From positions 1,397,325,001-1,397,389,000 of the forward strand of contig CM057456.1 in NCBI GenBank assembly GCA_016271365.2: 64,000 bases of DNA, written 5' to 3'. This document shows positions 32,886-43,671 of the stretch, in pieces. This DNA comes from Neoceratodus forsteri (taxonomy: Eukaryota > Chordata > Ceratodontiformes > Ceratodontidae). The notes below the pieces were generated by a model. That model searched no databases. It was not told the DNA's origin and saw nothing but the letters and a program-made list of their open reading frames with translations. Numbering within the stretch: the first letter of the stretch is position 1; each line of letters opens with the position of its first letter. Position numbers and translations under genes: made by a program.

Positions 32886-34117
32886 TGATTATCTGGACCA
32901 GTGGCCTGAGGGCTTTTGAGAAGGAGATTGCTGTTTCTTACTTGTATGTGGTGCAGGGTCAGGGGTTGCAGAGTGTGATTCTGGGCCTCTGCATGGAGTA
33001 TTGATATTTTCTGAGAGTGACTGGGGAGTCTGATGATGACGGGCTGAAGCTTCTGTCACTCCAAATTGCTGTGCCCTCTTAACCATATCATCCTGGTCAA
33101 ACCCAACTAATCGGTTATGAGATGCCCTGGGGCAATTCTGAAAGGTGTATCCTTGTTCCTCACACAAGTTACTATGGAACCAATTACTACAAGTCATGCC
33201 CACATGCCCAAATAATCCACAGTGCAGCTGATTGGTACTAGGTGATAATAGTGAAGTAAAAATAGCAAGTGTGATAACAGCAAATGCACAATACAGCCAA
33301 CCATGTCGGCAACGCGGCACAGTGGTGACAAGTCAAAACATTGAAAACCTTCCCTCAAAAAAAAAATGAAATGGGAGCCACACCCCCACACCAAGGAAAA
33401 CATCAAGCAAGACACAAAACACTACAAATTCCATTACCGATGTGCAATTTTATTTAGAAACTAACTCCAGCCTTGCACTCAGTTCCTACCTCTTCTCACC
33501 AGATGTTCCAAGGGGCACCAATGAAATTGACCCAGAGCAACCTGTTCACTTCAGTAATTTATGCTGGGGGGGTTAGCTCTTATTACCCACAGGGACTTTG
33601 CCCCCTGTACCCCCTATCTCTCTATAACCATCTTCGTCACTGCACCAACCACCACACCTGTGGGATCATGCAGGCAGTACTGAAATGCACTGGTGCTCTG
33701 ATGCCCCAGTCGCTCATATCCACGTCGTAGTTTTGCAGTCGCTGAAATGCATTTGCCCTTATTACCATACTATTATCAGCTGACACCCAGCTGATCACAG
33801 GTGCTTGACAATGAGACCTGTCCCCACATTTATAGCATGCTTTCAGCTGTCCGCAGTAAATGCACACCTTTCTGTCACACCCAAGTAAAAAAATTGTTGA
33901 ATAGGTGGACAGCCCCGACTTTGACTGCCAGAGTTTGACTTGGATCCTCCATCCCCGCGCCCCCCTCCCGTCCATATAATTTCAGAGTCAATAATTGGCT
34001 CAGATGGACCCAGGATATCACACCTCTGCCAAAGCCAATAAATAAATATACCACACATTTACCCCTTCATTGTGAAACATGATTATAACTACTTTCACCA
34101 AGGGTTTTGTAGGGGGA

Positions 34118-34394
34118 ATTGTGACAAAAGTTATCCACAAGGGGGATGCTATCCTCTGATTATATCTTGACCAGAGCCCTTAAAGATTCAGTTTTGAAGC
34201 TGACTTCAAAGTTCTCTTCACCTGATGTTATGAATCAGGACATATATTTCTGATGCCAAAAACTTGAGAGAACCTTTAAATAGTTTGGAAAGAAAGACTT
34301 ACTCCAGACTTTCAGCCATCCCTGCCATGTAACATAAATAAACCATTGGTGCTGGATCAGCCCATCATTGGAATAGGTCAGCAGATTGGGAAGG
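34118..34394. other. Unassigned insertion within Tx1 copy A ORF1
   Basis: ORF1 similarity to copy B stops at about 34118 and is not seen again before 34770. This part has no recognisable family; it ends at TATTTATTTATTTAG beside the SINE. Confidence 0.4.
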
Positions 34395-34770
34395 TGGACT
34401 ATTTATTTATTTAGTTAGTTTTTGTTGACCAGGTAAGTGCACTAGGCAGATTCTGCCTATTTTCAGGCATGACCTGGTGGGGAGGAGGGGTGGGGGTTAC
34501 AGATGAAATGCCAATGGACCTTGAACCAGAGTAAATTGTTAGTGGTATTTTTTTTTTTAAGTGAATGAGGGAAATTTGGCCAGGACACTGGAGAAATTCC
34601 CCTACTCTTTTCAAGAAGTGCCATGGGATCTTTAACATCCACCTGAACTACCATCAGAACAGGCAGATGGAACCTCAGTTTAATGTCTCATCCAAAAGAC
34701 GGCACCTCAGGAGTGCAGCGCCCCCCTCATCCTGCACTACAGTGTCAGTATTGAGATATTAACCCAAGTG
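34395..34770 (-). repeat. SINE with the 5S-SINE-type body and tail (antisense)
   Basis: On the minus strand: GGTGCCGTCTTTTGGATGAG, ACATTAAACTGAGG, AAAGATCCCATGGCACTTC, then AAGAGTAGGGGAATTTCTCC and GTCCTGGCCAAATTTC, followed by an A-run and an AAATAAATAAATAG tail. It is 5'-truncated (no 5S head seen). It shows the uninterrupted form of the sequence into which both Tx1 elements inserted (empty site at about 34590-34612). Confidence 0.8.
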
Positions 34771-36175
34771 GCACTATGCTCCCTGGAACCCTCATCCTCT
34801 GAAACAGACTGATCAGAAGGATAAGCCTTTTAGCCCTCCTCCTGGTGGGCCGTACCTTGTCCCTGGTCTTGTGAGGTTGGGGTTTTGGGTTCAGAAAGCT
34901 GGGGTTCAGGAGTGCCTTTGTTCCTGTCTTGTGCTTCAGAATCTGGGGTGTCAAACTGTGATGTCTGTATTCCATCTTTAATAACATCCTTCTCAGATGT
35001 TACCTTCATTGGGAGGGGGGCAGCACTGAGTGCTGGTTTGTAAAAACCTGTCCATTCTGAATATGTCCAGTATCTTGCAACAAATCCTTAACCATCCCGT
35101 TTACCCCAGAGTTCAGGTACCCCCTTTCATTCCTTGAGAAGGCTCATTGACCATATTTCATGCACCCATCTGGCTGTGACCTACAGCTTGTGGCATCGCA
35201 GGATTTGAAGGTTCTGTTGACCTAGCAGTTAGTACCTGCATACCATCAATTGTAGTGCCCTTGGCTACTGTAGAAGCAACCAGGGAACTTGAAACCTCAA
35301 TCAGTAATTTTGCGGCAAGTGCTTCTGCTGCGAACCTCCAGACATACTCCGTGCACTCGTTCCAGGGGCCATGCTACCCAGATCAGCCTCCTTTTGCCCA
35401 GTCTTTTTCTCTGTGAGTGCCAGAGTGTGAGAACATCCCAATGGCAATTTTGGCTTCCGGTCTGTTGATTTAGGGGCTGTATCCCCCAACACCCCGGAAT
35501 ATGTTGCAGTTAGTTGCCTGACCTAAAGCAATGCTACTCCAGGCTGTCACCAGAGATGAAATGGCAGCAAAGTCACAATTCCACATTTGGGGTTAAAGAT
35601 TTGAGAACACCTTGAAGGGTCCCAACTAGAGTCTGGGACCCAAACATCGGCTGCATCCTTCATTCATGCAGCATTGTGAAGTGCCCTTGTCTGGAGACCA
35701 ATTCGGATATTCTGTCTTGATAGTATTCAGTTTGAAGGCTTTCACCATCCTGTTCTTTTGACAGTCACTGGCCTGCTTTGATTTCCAGACCTCAGCTTAC
35801 TGTCACTCTCAGCTCTTTCTCCACTCGTAGCTGGGGTAACAGGTAAAGCAGGGCACTCTCTGGACTTGAGGGCAGCTTTCCTTTTATTATATTACTTCAT
35901 CCTGAGCCAGCATATTCCTCAACAGATGTCTCCTCTCAACCATTTCCAGCGTATCCCAGCATCCTTAATGTCTGCCAGCTTTGTGTTGGGTAAGCCTTCA
36001 GATATATCCATTTCATCCTGAAGTTCGGGTGTCTCAGGAATCATTTCCACAGAATTGTCCCCCTTGGAAATGCAGACTGGAAGGGGGAGTCCCCCAGCCA
36101 GCAGCAGCACACCATCCTCCTTTGCTGCAAACAGTTCTGCCATTTTGGTTAGCAGGCCAACAGTGCCCCCCTGTC

Positions 36176-36188
36176 AGGAGCAGGGGAA
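36176..36188 (+). repeat. Shared target duplication between Tx1 copies A and B
   Basis: The sequence AGGAGCAGGGGAA separates the 5' end of copy A from the 3' end of copy B. It is a variant of AAGAATAGAGGAA (29071-29083) and AAGAGTAGGGGAG (43143-43155). Confidence 0.75.
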
Positions 36189-36239
36189 TTTTTTTTTTTT
36201 TTTATTTAAAACAAGTTCAGGGATACAGAAATAAAAAAG

Positions 36240-36870
36240 AAGGGCTGGCCCGGTGGCGCTGAGGGTTGAGGCGCTGGACGCCACACCTCATGCCACACTG
36301 GCGACCCGGGTTCAGTGACAGACTCTGGTTGTCAGGGGTTGGCTGGGGGCAAGGAGGGATTGAGTGCCCGACGGCTGCTCTCCCTCTCTGGAGAGGGTTG
36401 TAAGCTAGCCCCGCCACGTTACTGCCATCTCCTGGGTGAATCTAGGTATTGGCAGTGCAGACAGGGAAGCAACTGATTGGAAGGTGCGTACGTTGGCCGT
36501 GAGTCCTGAGCGAAGGCACACCTCCATCTCATTGGTCCTCAGCAAGTACCAACATTGGCAGGGGAGGGCACAGAATAAGGAAAAATCCCTGCCCAGGATC
36601 TAGGCGATGAACCTCGGCACCAAGTCCAAGGCAGGAACCGGGGGCAGACTCTGCTATGCGCGCTTCTACCGATGATCGGGGGAGATTTGGGAGTATCTCC
36701 GCCACCCTGCCCGAAGGGTAATCCGAGGCCCTGAAGGTAAGAATGGGAAGCATAGCACTCTAGGAGCAGATACCTCGGTACTGCTGACTGGTCTGGGTGA
36801 GGGGAGTTCTGAGAGAGTGATCTGGGGCAGTAGTGGGAGAATAAAGAATAAGTTAAAAAAAAAAGGGGGG
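36240..36870 (+). repeat. Long tRNA-headed SINE, copy 2
   Basis: The head GGCCCGGTGGCGCTGAGGG with GGCGACCCGGGTTC gives A and B boxes. The A-run at 36855-36864 and a following G-run end the unit, with an A/T-rich tail. It sits near the 3' end of Tx1 copy B. Flanking ACAGAAA (about 36225 and 36900) may be the target duplication, but this is not clear-cut. Confidence 0.8.
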
Positions 36871-37650
36871 GGGAATTAAAATAAATAATAAAAAAATAGA
36901 CAGAAAAAGAAACACAATAAATCTACAAGTTAATATGTCACTTGTACCATAAGTTATAAGTAAGCAGGGAAAAGCATAAAGAATGACAAGAACAGCAAAT
37001 GATTATTGTACCAACAATATATACTGTACTATATAACAAAAAACATGTTCCATACCTTACGGAGGCTTGTAGATCCAAAAAACATGTGCCCACAATTTCT
37101 GCAACTGACTAGGTGAGGTTTTCTTTACATCTAAATAAAACACTTCCTGTAAAGCAGAATTCACCAGAGAAAAAAATTGAGAGATATGACATCCACAGTT
37201 GCTGAAGCATTAATTTGCATCTGGCTTGCCACAAATGAAATTCTAGACAAGGCATAAAAAGTCGTAAAGTGCTGGTATTATACTTCCGAAGCAGCCCTGC
37301 AAACTCACCTAGGAATAATCTTGCATAAGTGAGATATTCTAACCATGGAAATGTCCTTTTCAGAGCAGCATACTCCCAAAACCCTTTACTAAAGGTGCAT
37401 TGTGAAAAAAATGCTCTAATGTCGCTAACTCTGCGGCACGTTCAGGAAAAGGGCAAGAGTATTCTGTGATGGTCTTATGTTTATGGTTTCCCCCGTACGT
37501 TCAACCAACCATAGGCACAAAGCTACACTCTACAGCCCACATTTTCTCAGGAATTCAGGGGTCTTGTAGTTGGTCTAATACCAACTGTTGTTTTCCTGCA
37601 AGCAGTTTTTAAATTCTGGTTCCGAAATACAGATAGATCCCAGTATCAAA

Positions 37651-39974
37651 TCATACAGTTTTTTTCAACCTAATGAAATAATATCCTGCTTCCCCAACTT
37701 TCCACTTAATAATTTTTTGAATAGACGGTTTTAGAAAAAGTGGAACAGTAAGATATTTAGTTAATTTTAGTGGGTCATTTACCCACCGGGATAGGTAGGG
37801 ACCCATCATACTCCATAACCAAACATTTTCCAGAGATAAAGCTTCCTGTAACAGCAGCTTAAAGGAACTGGTTAAAAATATAGTATGAAAAAATAGCACC
37901 AGGTTTATCATTCCTACACCACCCTTCATCTTAAGAAGATACAGGAAATCCCTCTTAATAGGATTTAACCAACTTCCCCAGAACATCTGGAAAAATACAC
38001 TGTACAGGGTGGTTTCTAACTGCGTTGGTATGGGAAACACGTATCTAATATATAATAATACAGGCACAATAAATTGCTTAAGAATCCATACCCTCTTGAA
38101 TTTTGAGAAGGGTCCTGATTTCCACTGTTGGACTTTACTTATACAGGATCCGAGTTTCTCCGTCCAATTAAGAAAGGACGTGTCCCCAATGCCAAATTTA
38201 ATCCCTAAAATTTTGATAGGGCCAGGCACTATAGAAATCCCACCAGTCTTTAATACTCCAGTATATTTCTTCTGCAAAGGAATCCCCACGCTTCTATGCA
38301 AGTTTAAGGTAGCTCCTGAAACCTGAAAGAAATCTGCAAACACCTGTAACATGGCCTGTCAACTAGCCACATTCCGTAAAAATATACACACATCATCAGT
38401 GTAGGCCAAAATTTTGAGAGTTCCTAAATTCTCTGGCCAAGGTATGCCCTGTATTCCTGGATTATCAATATTACACACTAAGGGGTCCAAAGCAAATACA
38501 TATAATAAGGGACTAAGCGGGCATCCCTGTCTTACACTAACTGTAATCTTTATATATCTACCCACAATCTGGTTATTAAAAGTAACCACATATGCATTAT
38601 TATATAATTTGCATAACCAGTCAACCATCCTTCCGGGAATTCCATAATATTTAAGAGTTCTCTATAGATAGGAATGTTCCACCCTATCAAAAGCCTTGGC
38701 TTGATCAAAGGAAAGCAGAAAACCTTGTGCCGGATGTTTTTGGTAGTAAACTAAAACATCTCTAATTACACATAGGTTGCTCTTAATATTCCTCCCTGGT
38801 ATGGAACATGATTGTACTGATTGGATAAGAGATGGCGCCACCTTCAGTAATCTATTGTTAAGTATTTTGGCCAGAATTTTATAATCAGAATTTAGAAGAC
38901 AAATAGGCCTCCAGTTGCCAAGATCACGCCTATCTCCTGATTTAAATAAATATATCAGTAACCCCTTTGCGAAGGAAAAATGGATACATCCTAGAGATAG
39001 TAGCTCGTTAAATACATTTGCCAGCCAGGAAGCTAGTATGGCAATAAAGGTTTTATAAAAATCATACAGAAGCCGGTCCGGTGGCGCTGATGGTTGAGGC
39101 GCTGGATGCCACACCTCGCACCATGCCGGCGACCCGGGTTCGGAAATGGACTCAGGCCACTGGGGGCTGGCAGGGGAGAGGTTGGATTGAGCATCCCAGG
39201 ACTGCTCTCCTTCCTCTGGGGTGGGCTCGTGGGGTTTGCTTCGTGCTTGGGTGGCCCCTGGTGAAGACCAGGAGAAGCACAAGGTGCAGCACCGACAGGG
39301 GGAGGAGTTCAGCAAGACGATTGTGTATGCACAGCGCGTCATTGCACTGCCGGCTCCAGGACAAAATTAAGGTGGAAAATAGGGCTGGGCGCGGCCGAGC
39401 AGCTTGATGTGCACCCGCCCAAACCTGGAGGCCTGTCGGAATCGGTCGGGGGTCTGGTGACGGACGGTTGAGACCTCAAGGTGACGAAAGTGAGCCTGCT
39501 GTCCTCCGCTCGGTGGGGGCGCGGCTGAATGCCCCCACTGGTGCACTGCAGAGTCGCAAAATCGAAGGGAAGATTAAAAAAAAAAATCATACAGAAGTCC
39601 ATCCCAGCCCGGGCAGGCACCATTTTTTTTTTTTTTTTACTTTTATCGCCACCTTTACTTCTGTAGCAGAGACTGGGTCTTATAAGGTTCATTTGTCTGA
39701 CTCAAAAATAGATGGAACAGCTGTTAGGGAAAAAATCCAATAGATAAGATCTCTCTTTATGGAATTTATCAAAGTTCCCTTTGGTGTAATTATCTATTAA
39801 TTTGGATAAGACCTTAGGAGTTGTGACTAAATTACCCAAACTATCTTTTATTTCTATGATGTGAGTAGAATCAACCTTTGTTTTACACACTTCACAAGGG
39901 TCCCCATTTGGACCCTTATGTGTCCCATAACGTAATTCAGATGTAGCTCCCCTATCATATTGATAAGCCTTCAT
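37651..39974 (-). pseudogene. Tx1 copy B ORF2, reverse transcriptase
   Basis: The minus-strand frames carry IKDSLGNLVTTPKVLSKLID (39974-39702), then, interrupted by a SINE (39073-39581), LLYDFYKTFIAILASWLANV (crossing the insertion), SGDRRDLGNWRPICLLNSDY and KILAKILNNRL. FLLSFDQAKAFDRVEHSYL (palm Asp) follows at about 38720. The next frame 38628-38359 has VRQGCPLSPLLYVFALDPLV and ILAYTDDVCIFL: the catalytic block is YTDD where YADD is usual. The last frame 38352-37651 (233 codons) is thumb and C-terminus: VPGPIKILGIKFGIGDTSFL, FWGSWLNPIKRDFLYLLKMK and GGVGMINL. These are L1/Tx1-type features. Stops separate the frames. Confidence 0.85.
39073..39581 (+). repeat. Long tRNA-headed SINE, copy 3, with clean target duplication
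   Basis: The head CCGGTCCGGTGGCGCTGATG and GGCGACCCGGGTTCGG gives A and B boxes; it ends in an A-run. The duplication AAAAATCATACAGAAG flanks it (39057-39072 and 39582-39597). It interrupts the RT of Tx1 copy B in the opposite orientation. This is the best-preserved copy for defining both ends of the family. Confidence 0.95.
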
Positions 39975-40092
39975 TTCCAGTTGAGTGCACTGAATTTGGT
40001 CAGTGAATCCGGAATAACCTGCATTAGAGAGAGAGAGAAATCAATTTTTGTAAGCTATGTCTGAGGGAGAGAGATTTTAAATATGCTTTGCC

Positions 40093-40991
40093 CTACTGTA
40101 CTTGTGCTTCCCTATACAAGAAAACAATTTTACCCCTTTTTTCGTGTCCTCCCATAAATCCCGTAATGAGTTGTACAGACATTGTACCAATTCCCTGGCA
40201 GCAAAGAACAATTGTACTCGCTTTACTATATCTATATCTTGGAGAGAATCCGTATTTAGTCTCCATCTCTGTAGAGAGTAGTGAGAGTTTGTTTGGGCTC
40301 CAAGGCAGAGAAACCGCAAAGAGTGGTTTTAAAAATTCTGTAGGCATGGTAGCTGCTTTAATAATCTCCAAATTTGGGGATAGAAAAATATAGTCTATCC
40401 TAGAATGCAGTAATCCCAGGAATAAGTATTCCCTCCCACAGGATGTATCTTCCTATAGCCATCTTGAATCCCAGCAGTATTAATCATGGATTTTAAAGAA
40501 ATTGCATCACAATAAATATTTTTCCCAAGATCTTGCCGCATTGTGGAATCCAAAGAACAGTTGAAATCCCCACCTACCGGTAATTTCCTAGAGATAGGTA
40601 GAAAAGGTTTAATAAGACTACAAAGTGCCACTTCATCAGCCTTTCCTTGCAGGGATTGTACATTTATACAGCGGAAAGGCATGTTTTTGTATGAAACATC
40701 CAATACTAATGCTGTTCCAGGGGAAATGTCCACCAGCCTTAGCAACTGGACAGTGGGATCAGAAAACAAAATTCCTAAACCATCAGTCCTGTCCTGTCCA
40801 AAGGACCAAAAGGACGGGTCCCAGCACAAGTCCCTTTGCATGGCTTGTTGGTTGGAGACTGAGGCTGCCCATGTTTCTTCTAAAAATATTTTATGAAACT
40901 GCTCCTGGCACAATAATCTATAAAGAGCCAAACGTTTGGATTTAAGTTTAAGGCTTTGCACATTCAAAGTTAAAACTTTAAACTGTTCCAT
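40093..40991 (-). pseudogene. Tx1 copy B ORF2, APE-type endonuclease
   Basis: The 198-codon frame 40991-40395 starts MEQFKVLTLNVQSLKLKSKR (Asn block at residue 10). FLEETW follows (Glu at residue 39), then GLGILFSDPT and LPVGGDFNCSLD (Asp 142 and Asn 144). After a stop or shift the RIDYIFLS block lies at about 40405-40380. The frame 40371-40093 continues into the endonuclease-RT linker (FLKPLFAVSLPWSPNKLSLL). This enzyme nicks the target; in the Tx1 clade many lineages are sequence-specific, which matters because this copy lies at a repeated target. The methionine at 40991 is a plausible true ORF2 start, about 120 bp after ORF1. Confidence 0.8.
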
Positions 40992-41110
40992 ATGTAAATG
41001 AAATTGTCAAAGCCATTAGCATACCAAAACTAGAAGAACTACATTCAATTAGGATACCCAAATCATGTCACCCCTCTCCCACCACCCTTCCCTTTAGGGG
41101 TAGTCCTTTT

Positions 41111-43142
41111 TCATTTCTTTTTCTTCTGATCAGTGCAAGAGACCGTCTTCAGTGTAACAGTGTGTCCTGAAGTTTCTGAATCCATATCACCGCAATCCGA
41201 GTCTCCCCAGTCCTTTCCGGACCATAGAGCACCAAATTTATTTGTCAAGGGGATAGCCATAAGTTGTGGCTGCTGCTTGGAGACTCTTGCACTTCTACGG
41301 AGCAGTACAGGGCAATCCACCTGTGATAATTTTGGGAGGGCATACTAGAACCTTCACCTGGAGAGTCAGGTTGTTCCAGTAGGAGTATTCTAGGACCAAT
41401 TTCTGTCTCTGGGGCCAGAGTATCCTTAGTTATGGAATCATCTTTTTTTGGGGGGTGAGGAGTTGGTCCCCCGGTTCCAGGTGACTGGAGTTCCTCTGCA
41501 GGTGTAGCTGGATTTGCCAGCCTGTTTGTAACCAAAGGTACTGAGGGGGATTTAGATGTCCAAGGAACTGGAATTGGAGCAGATGGGGATTGGGGTCTAG
41601 GCTGCTCCTTGGAAGGGGAGGGATGTGCTCAAATAACTGAGCTTGCTCTTTGGGTCCTAAAGATTAGCTCTGAGTGGTTAAGGGGTACATCTTGGTTAGC
41701 TGCTGCCCATGGACAGTCCTGGAACATATGACCTTTGGAATCACATAAATTACAAGTATTCCAGTCTTGGTAGGCTAAACTTATATGGCCAAACCCTCCA
41801 CACAGACCACAGTGAAATTTGTCGCATACACTAGACAAATATGTACACGCCCCACACTTGTAGCAAGAAAAAAATGGTTAGGGATGTGCATCACCCCTTG
41901 AGCCCCCAGTCTGAGCCTTACTTTAACGTACCAGCCCCCAGTCCAAAAGCATTCTGAGTCTGTAATCACTTTAGGACTTTCAAGAATGTTGCAACGTTTA
42001 CTGAGCCAGTAATAGATGTTATTAATATCCATATTCTCATTCCTGAACATCACTGTCACTGTCTTTATTAGAGGCTTAGTTAAAGGGACAGCAATAAAAG
42101 GCAGCCACACTGGGGTGCTTTTAAGGGTTTCATTTAAGCTCCAAAAATGCTCTGAGCCAGCCCCAGTTGTAAAACTTATGTCAAAATGTTCCTCCCCTGA
42201 AATGTGTATGAGGGCAAATACTTCAGAAGGAATGATCTTCATAGAATCTTTAAGGAGCACTTTACCCACATAGGCCCTATCAGGCTTTGTTGCTAGACCC
42301 CCAACATATGTGAGCCACACAGCATTACAGCGAGGCAACAGTTCAGGCCTTGCATGAAGCAAATTGTCTCTGTTGAGGTGGTAGGGATGTAGCATTTCCC
42401 TCTGCCCCAGGATCCACATCTACAGGTTCCCTTTCTTCCCCTGTTGTATCTTTGGTAATATTTCTAAAAGCTCAGCAGAGCCACCATCCCCTGTACTGAG
42501 GAGAGTTACCTTTTGATTTTCAGGAATAGGACCCCCATGCACCTCCCTTGCAATGTTATTTTCCCCCATCTAAATTTGTAGGTTCTGGCACTGTCTCTGT
42601 TATTCCATTATTTGTACCTGTAAAGGCCGGAGCCTTTCATATGGAATCTCCCACGGGCTGATTCAGGCCTTCTCTCAGCTTCCATGCAAGAATAGATTCA
42701 GGGCCATCTGCAGACCAGTCAGGGTTGGGCATCCAGTTTCCAGCCTCCACTTGCTTCCAAACGGTGGCTTGCAAGGCTGCCTTTGGTGACCACTCTTCTG
42801 AGTGCACACTTGGTATGGGAATTCCAACCAATCCGGTTCCATCTGTTGTATCACTGCAGCACTCTGAGACTCACTCATGGGTAAATCCATTTCGGCTACC
42901 TCCTCCCCACTCGTGGTCATATCCTCTGCTGAAGAAAATGCAACCTCCGACTCTTCCTCCATATCACAGATCTTCACCACTAGGAGCTCTGACAAGCAGG
43001 TATGTAAGAAATCGCTGCCAACATTTGCAGCTGTAGTAAGAACACTGGAGGGAGAAGCCCCACCAGCCTGCCAGCATCCATCCTCCTCTCTGTCCATGGG
43101 GTCATCCTCCATCTTGGTGTGAGCCAACAGTGCCCCCTCTCC
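41111..43142 (-). pseudogene. Tx1 copy B ORF1 (gag-like)
   Basis: The minus-strand N-terminal acidic region is in 43187-42675 (DMEEESEVAFSSAEDMTTSG). The core is in 42419-41781 (212 codons): LPRCNAVWLTYVGGLATKPD, PLIKTVTVMFRNENMDINNI, IYYWLSKRCNIL and VITDSECFWTGGWYVKVRLR. Zinc knuckles follow in 41838-41629: CGLCGGFGHISLAYQ, then CNLCDSKGHMFQDCPWA. A basic C-terminus at 41320-41111 ends the protein. This arrangement (folded RNA-binding core, then CCHC knuckles) is that of Tx1 ORF1. Stops break it into at least four frames. Confidence 0.75.
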
Positions 43143-43200
43143 AAGAGTAGGGGAGTTTCCCAGGTGTCCTGGCCAAATTTCTACCATTCATTAAAAAAGA
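43143..43200 (+). repeat. 5S-headed SINE, tail (piece 3 of 3)
   Basis: It reads AAGAGTAGGGGAGTTTCCCA and GTGTCCTGGCCAAATTTC, then CATTCATTAAAAAAG. It matches the SINE tail at 34395-34600 (reverse) and completes the SINE that stopped at 29083. Confidence 0.8.
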
Positions 43201-43333
43201 CCAGCAGCTTCACCTGATTCACCAGCCAGTAGTTTGTATCTGTATCCCCTTCCCCCCACAATGAGGCTGAAAACAGGAAGTATTACTTAGACCTCCTTTT
43301 CTAGTCAACCAAATATCAATAAAATACATTTAA
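43201..43333. other. Short unassigned gap
   Basis: Nothing was recognised between the SINE tail and the palindromic MITE. Confidence 0.4.
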
Positions 43334-43671
43334 AGGGAAACAATGGAAAAGACACAGCTTTGCTCAGACACTACAGAAACTCTCAATTAGTGCTTTCAGA
43401 CAGTACCAACTTTATTTACTGATTTAGAACAGTTACCCACAACTTCCACTTCCTGTTGCTGGCAGCAGCCATTTCATGAGCAGCAGTGAGCTTCCTGAGT
43501 TCACTGTATGCTGATATGCCTGTTTGACCTCAGCTATTGGTTGGCAGGACATATTAGCATACAGTGAGCTCAGAAAGCTCTCTGCTACTCATGAAATGGT
43601 GGCTTCCAGCAATAGAAAGTGAAAGTTGAAGGCCATCGTTTGAATCACTAAAACATCAAATAGAGTAATTA

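Larger units (their letters stand above)
32886..36143 (-). pseudogene. Tx1 copy A ORF1 (gag-like), fragmented
   Basis: The minus-strand start region (36143-35919) MAELFAAKEDGVLLLAGGLP parallels copy B. The core reads PPTKPLVKVVIIMFHNEG (about 34125-34070), IFIYWLWQRCDILG and IIDSEIIWTGG (34058-33843). Next is VCIYCGQLKACYKCGDRSHC (33975-33637) and LHCGLFGHVGMTCSNW plus YTFQNCPRA (33320-32889): CCHC-type knuckles of Tx1 ORF1. Copy B has matching blocks IYYWLSKRCNIL, SECFWTGG and HCGLCGGFGHISLAYQ. Frames are broken many times; the region 34118-34770 holds an unassigned insertion plus a SINE. ORF1 proteins bind the element RNA. Confidence 0.7.
29084..36175 (-). mobile_element. Tx1-clade L1 LINE, copy A (antisense, interrupted)
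   Basis: The 3' end is at 29084 (TTTTATTAAAG on the plus strand) and the 5' end at about 36175 (plus strand GCCAACAGTGCCCCCCTGTC). RT C-terminal coding lies at 30645-30194 and ORF1 at 36143-32886. A CR1 (30646-32885) replaces the endonuclease and most of the RT, and a SINE (34395-34770) is also present. It is flanked by AAGAATAGAGGAA (29071-29083) and AGGAGCAGGGGAA (36176-36188), variants of one SINE sequence. The region 29090-30190 is the 3' part of ORF2 and UTR without open frames. Confidence 0.8.
36189..43142 (-). mobile_element. Tx1-clade L1 LINE, copy B (antisense, near full length)
   Basis: The 3' end is at the T-run 36189-36203 and the 5' end at about 43142 (plus strand GCCAACAGTGCCCCCTCTCC, the same terminus as copy A). 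It contains ORF1 (about 43142-41110) and ORF2 with endonuclease and RT (40991 down to about 36900). Two tRNA-headed SINEs (36240, 39073) are nested in it. Without them it is about 5.8 kb, close to full size for the clade. 36900-37650 is the ORF2 C-terminus and UTR without long open frames; 40992-41110 is the inter-ORF gap. Stops and a YTDD active site indicate it is inactive. Confidence 0.85.
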
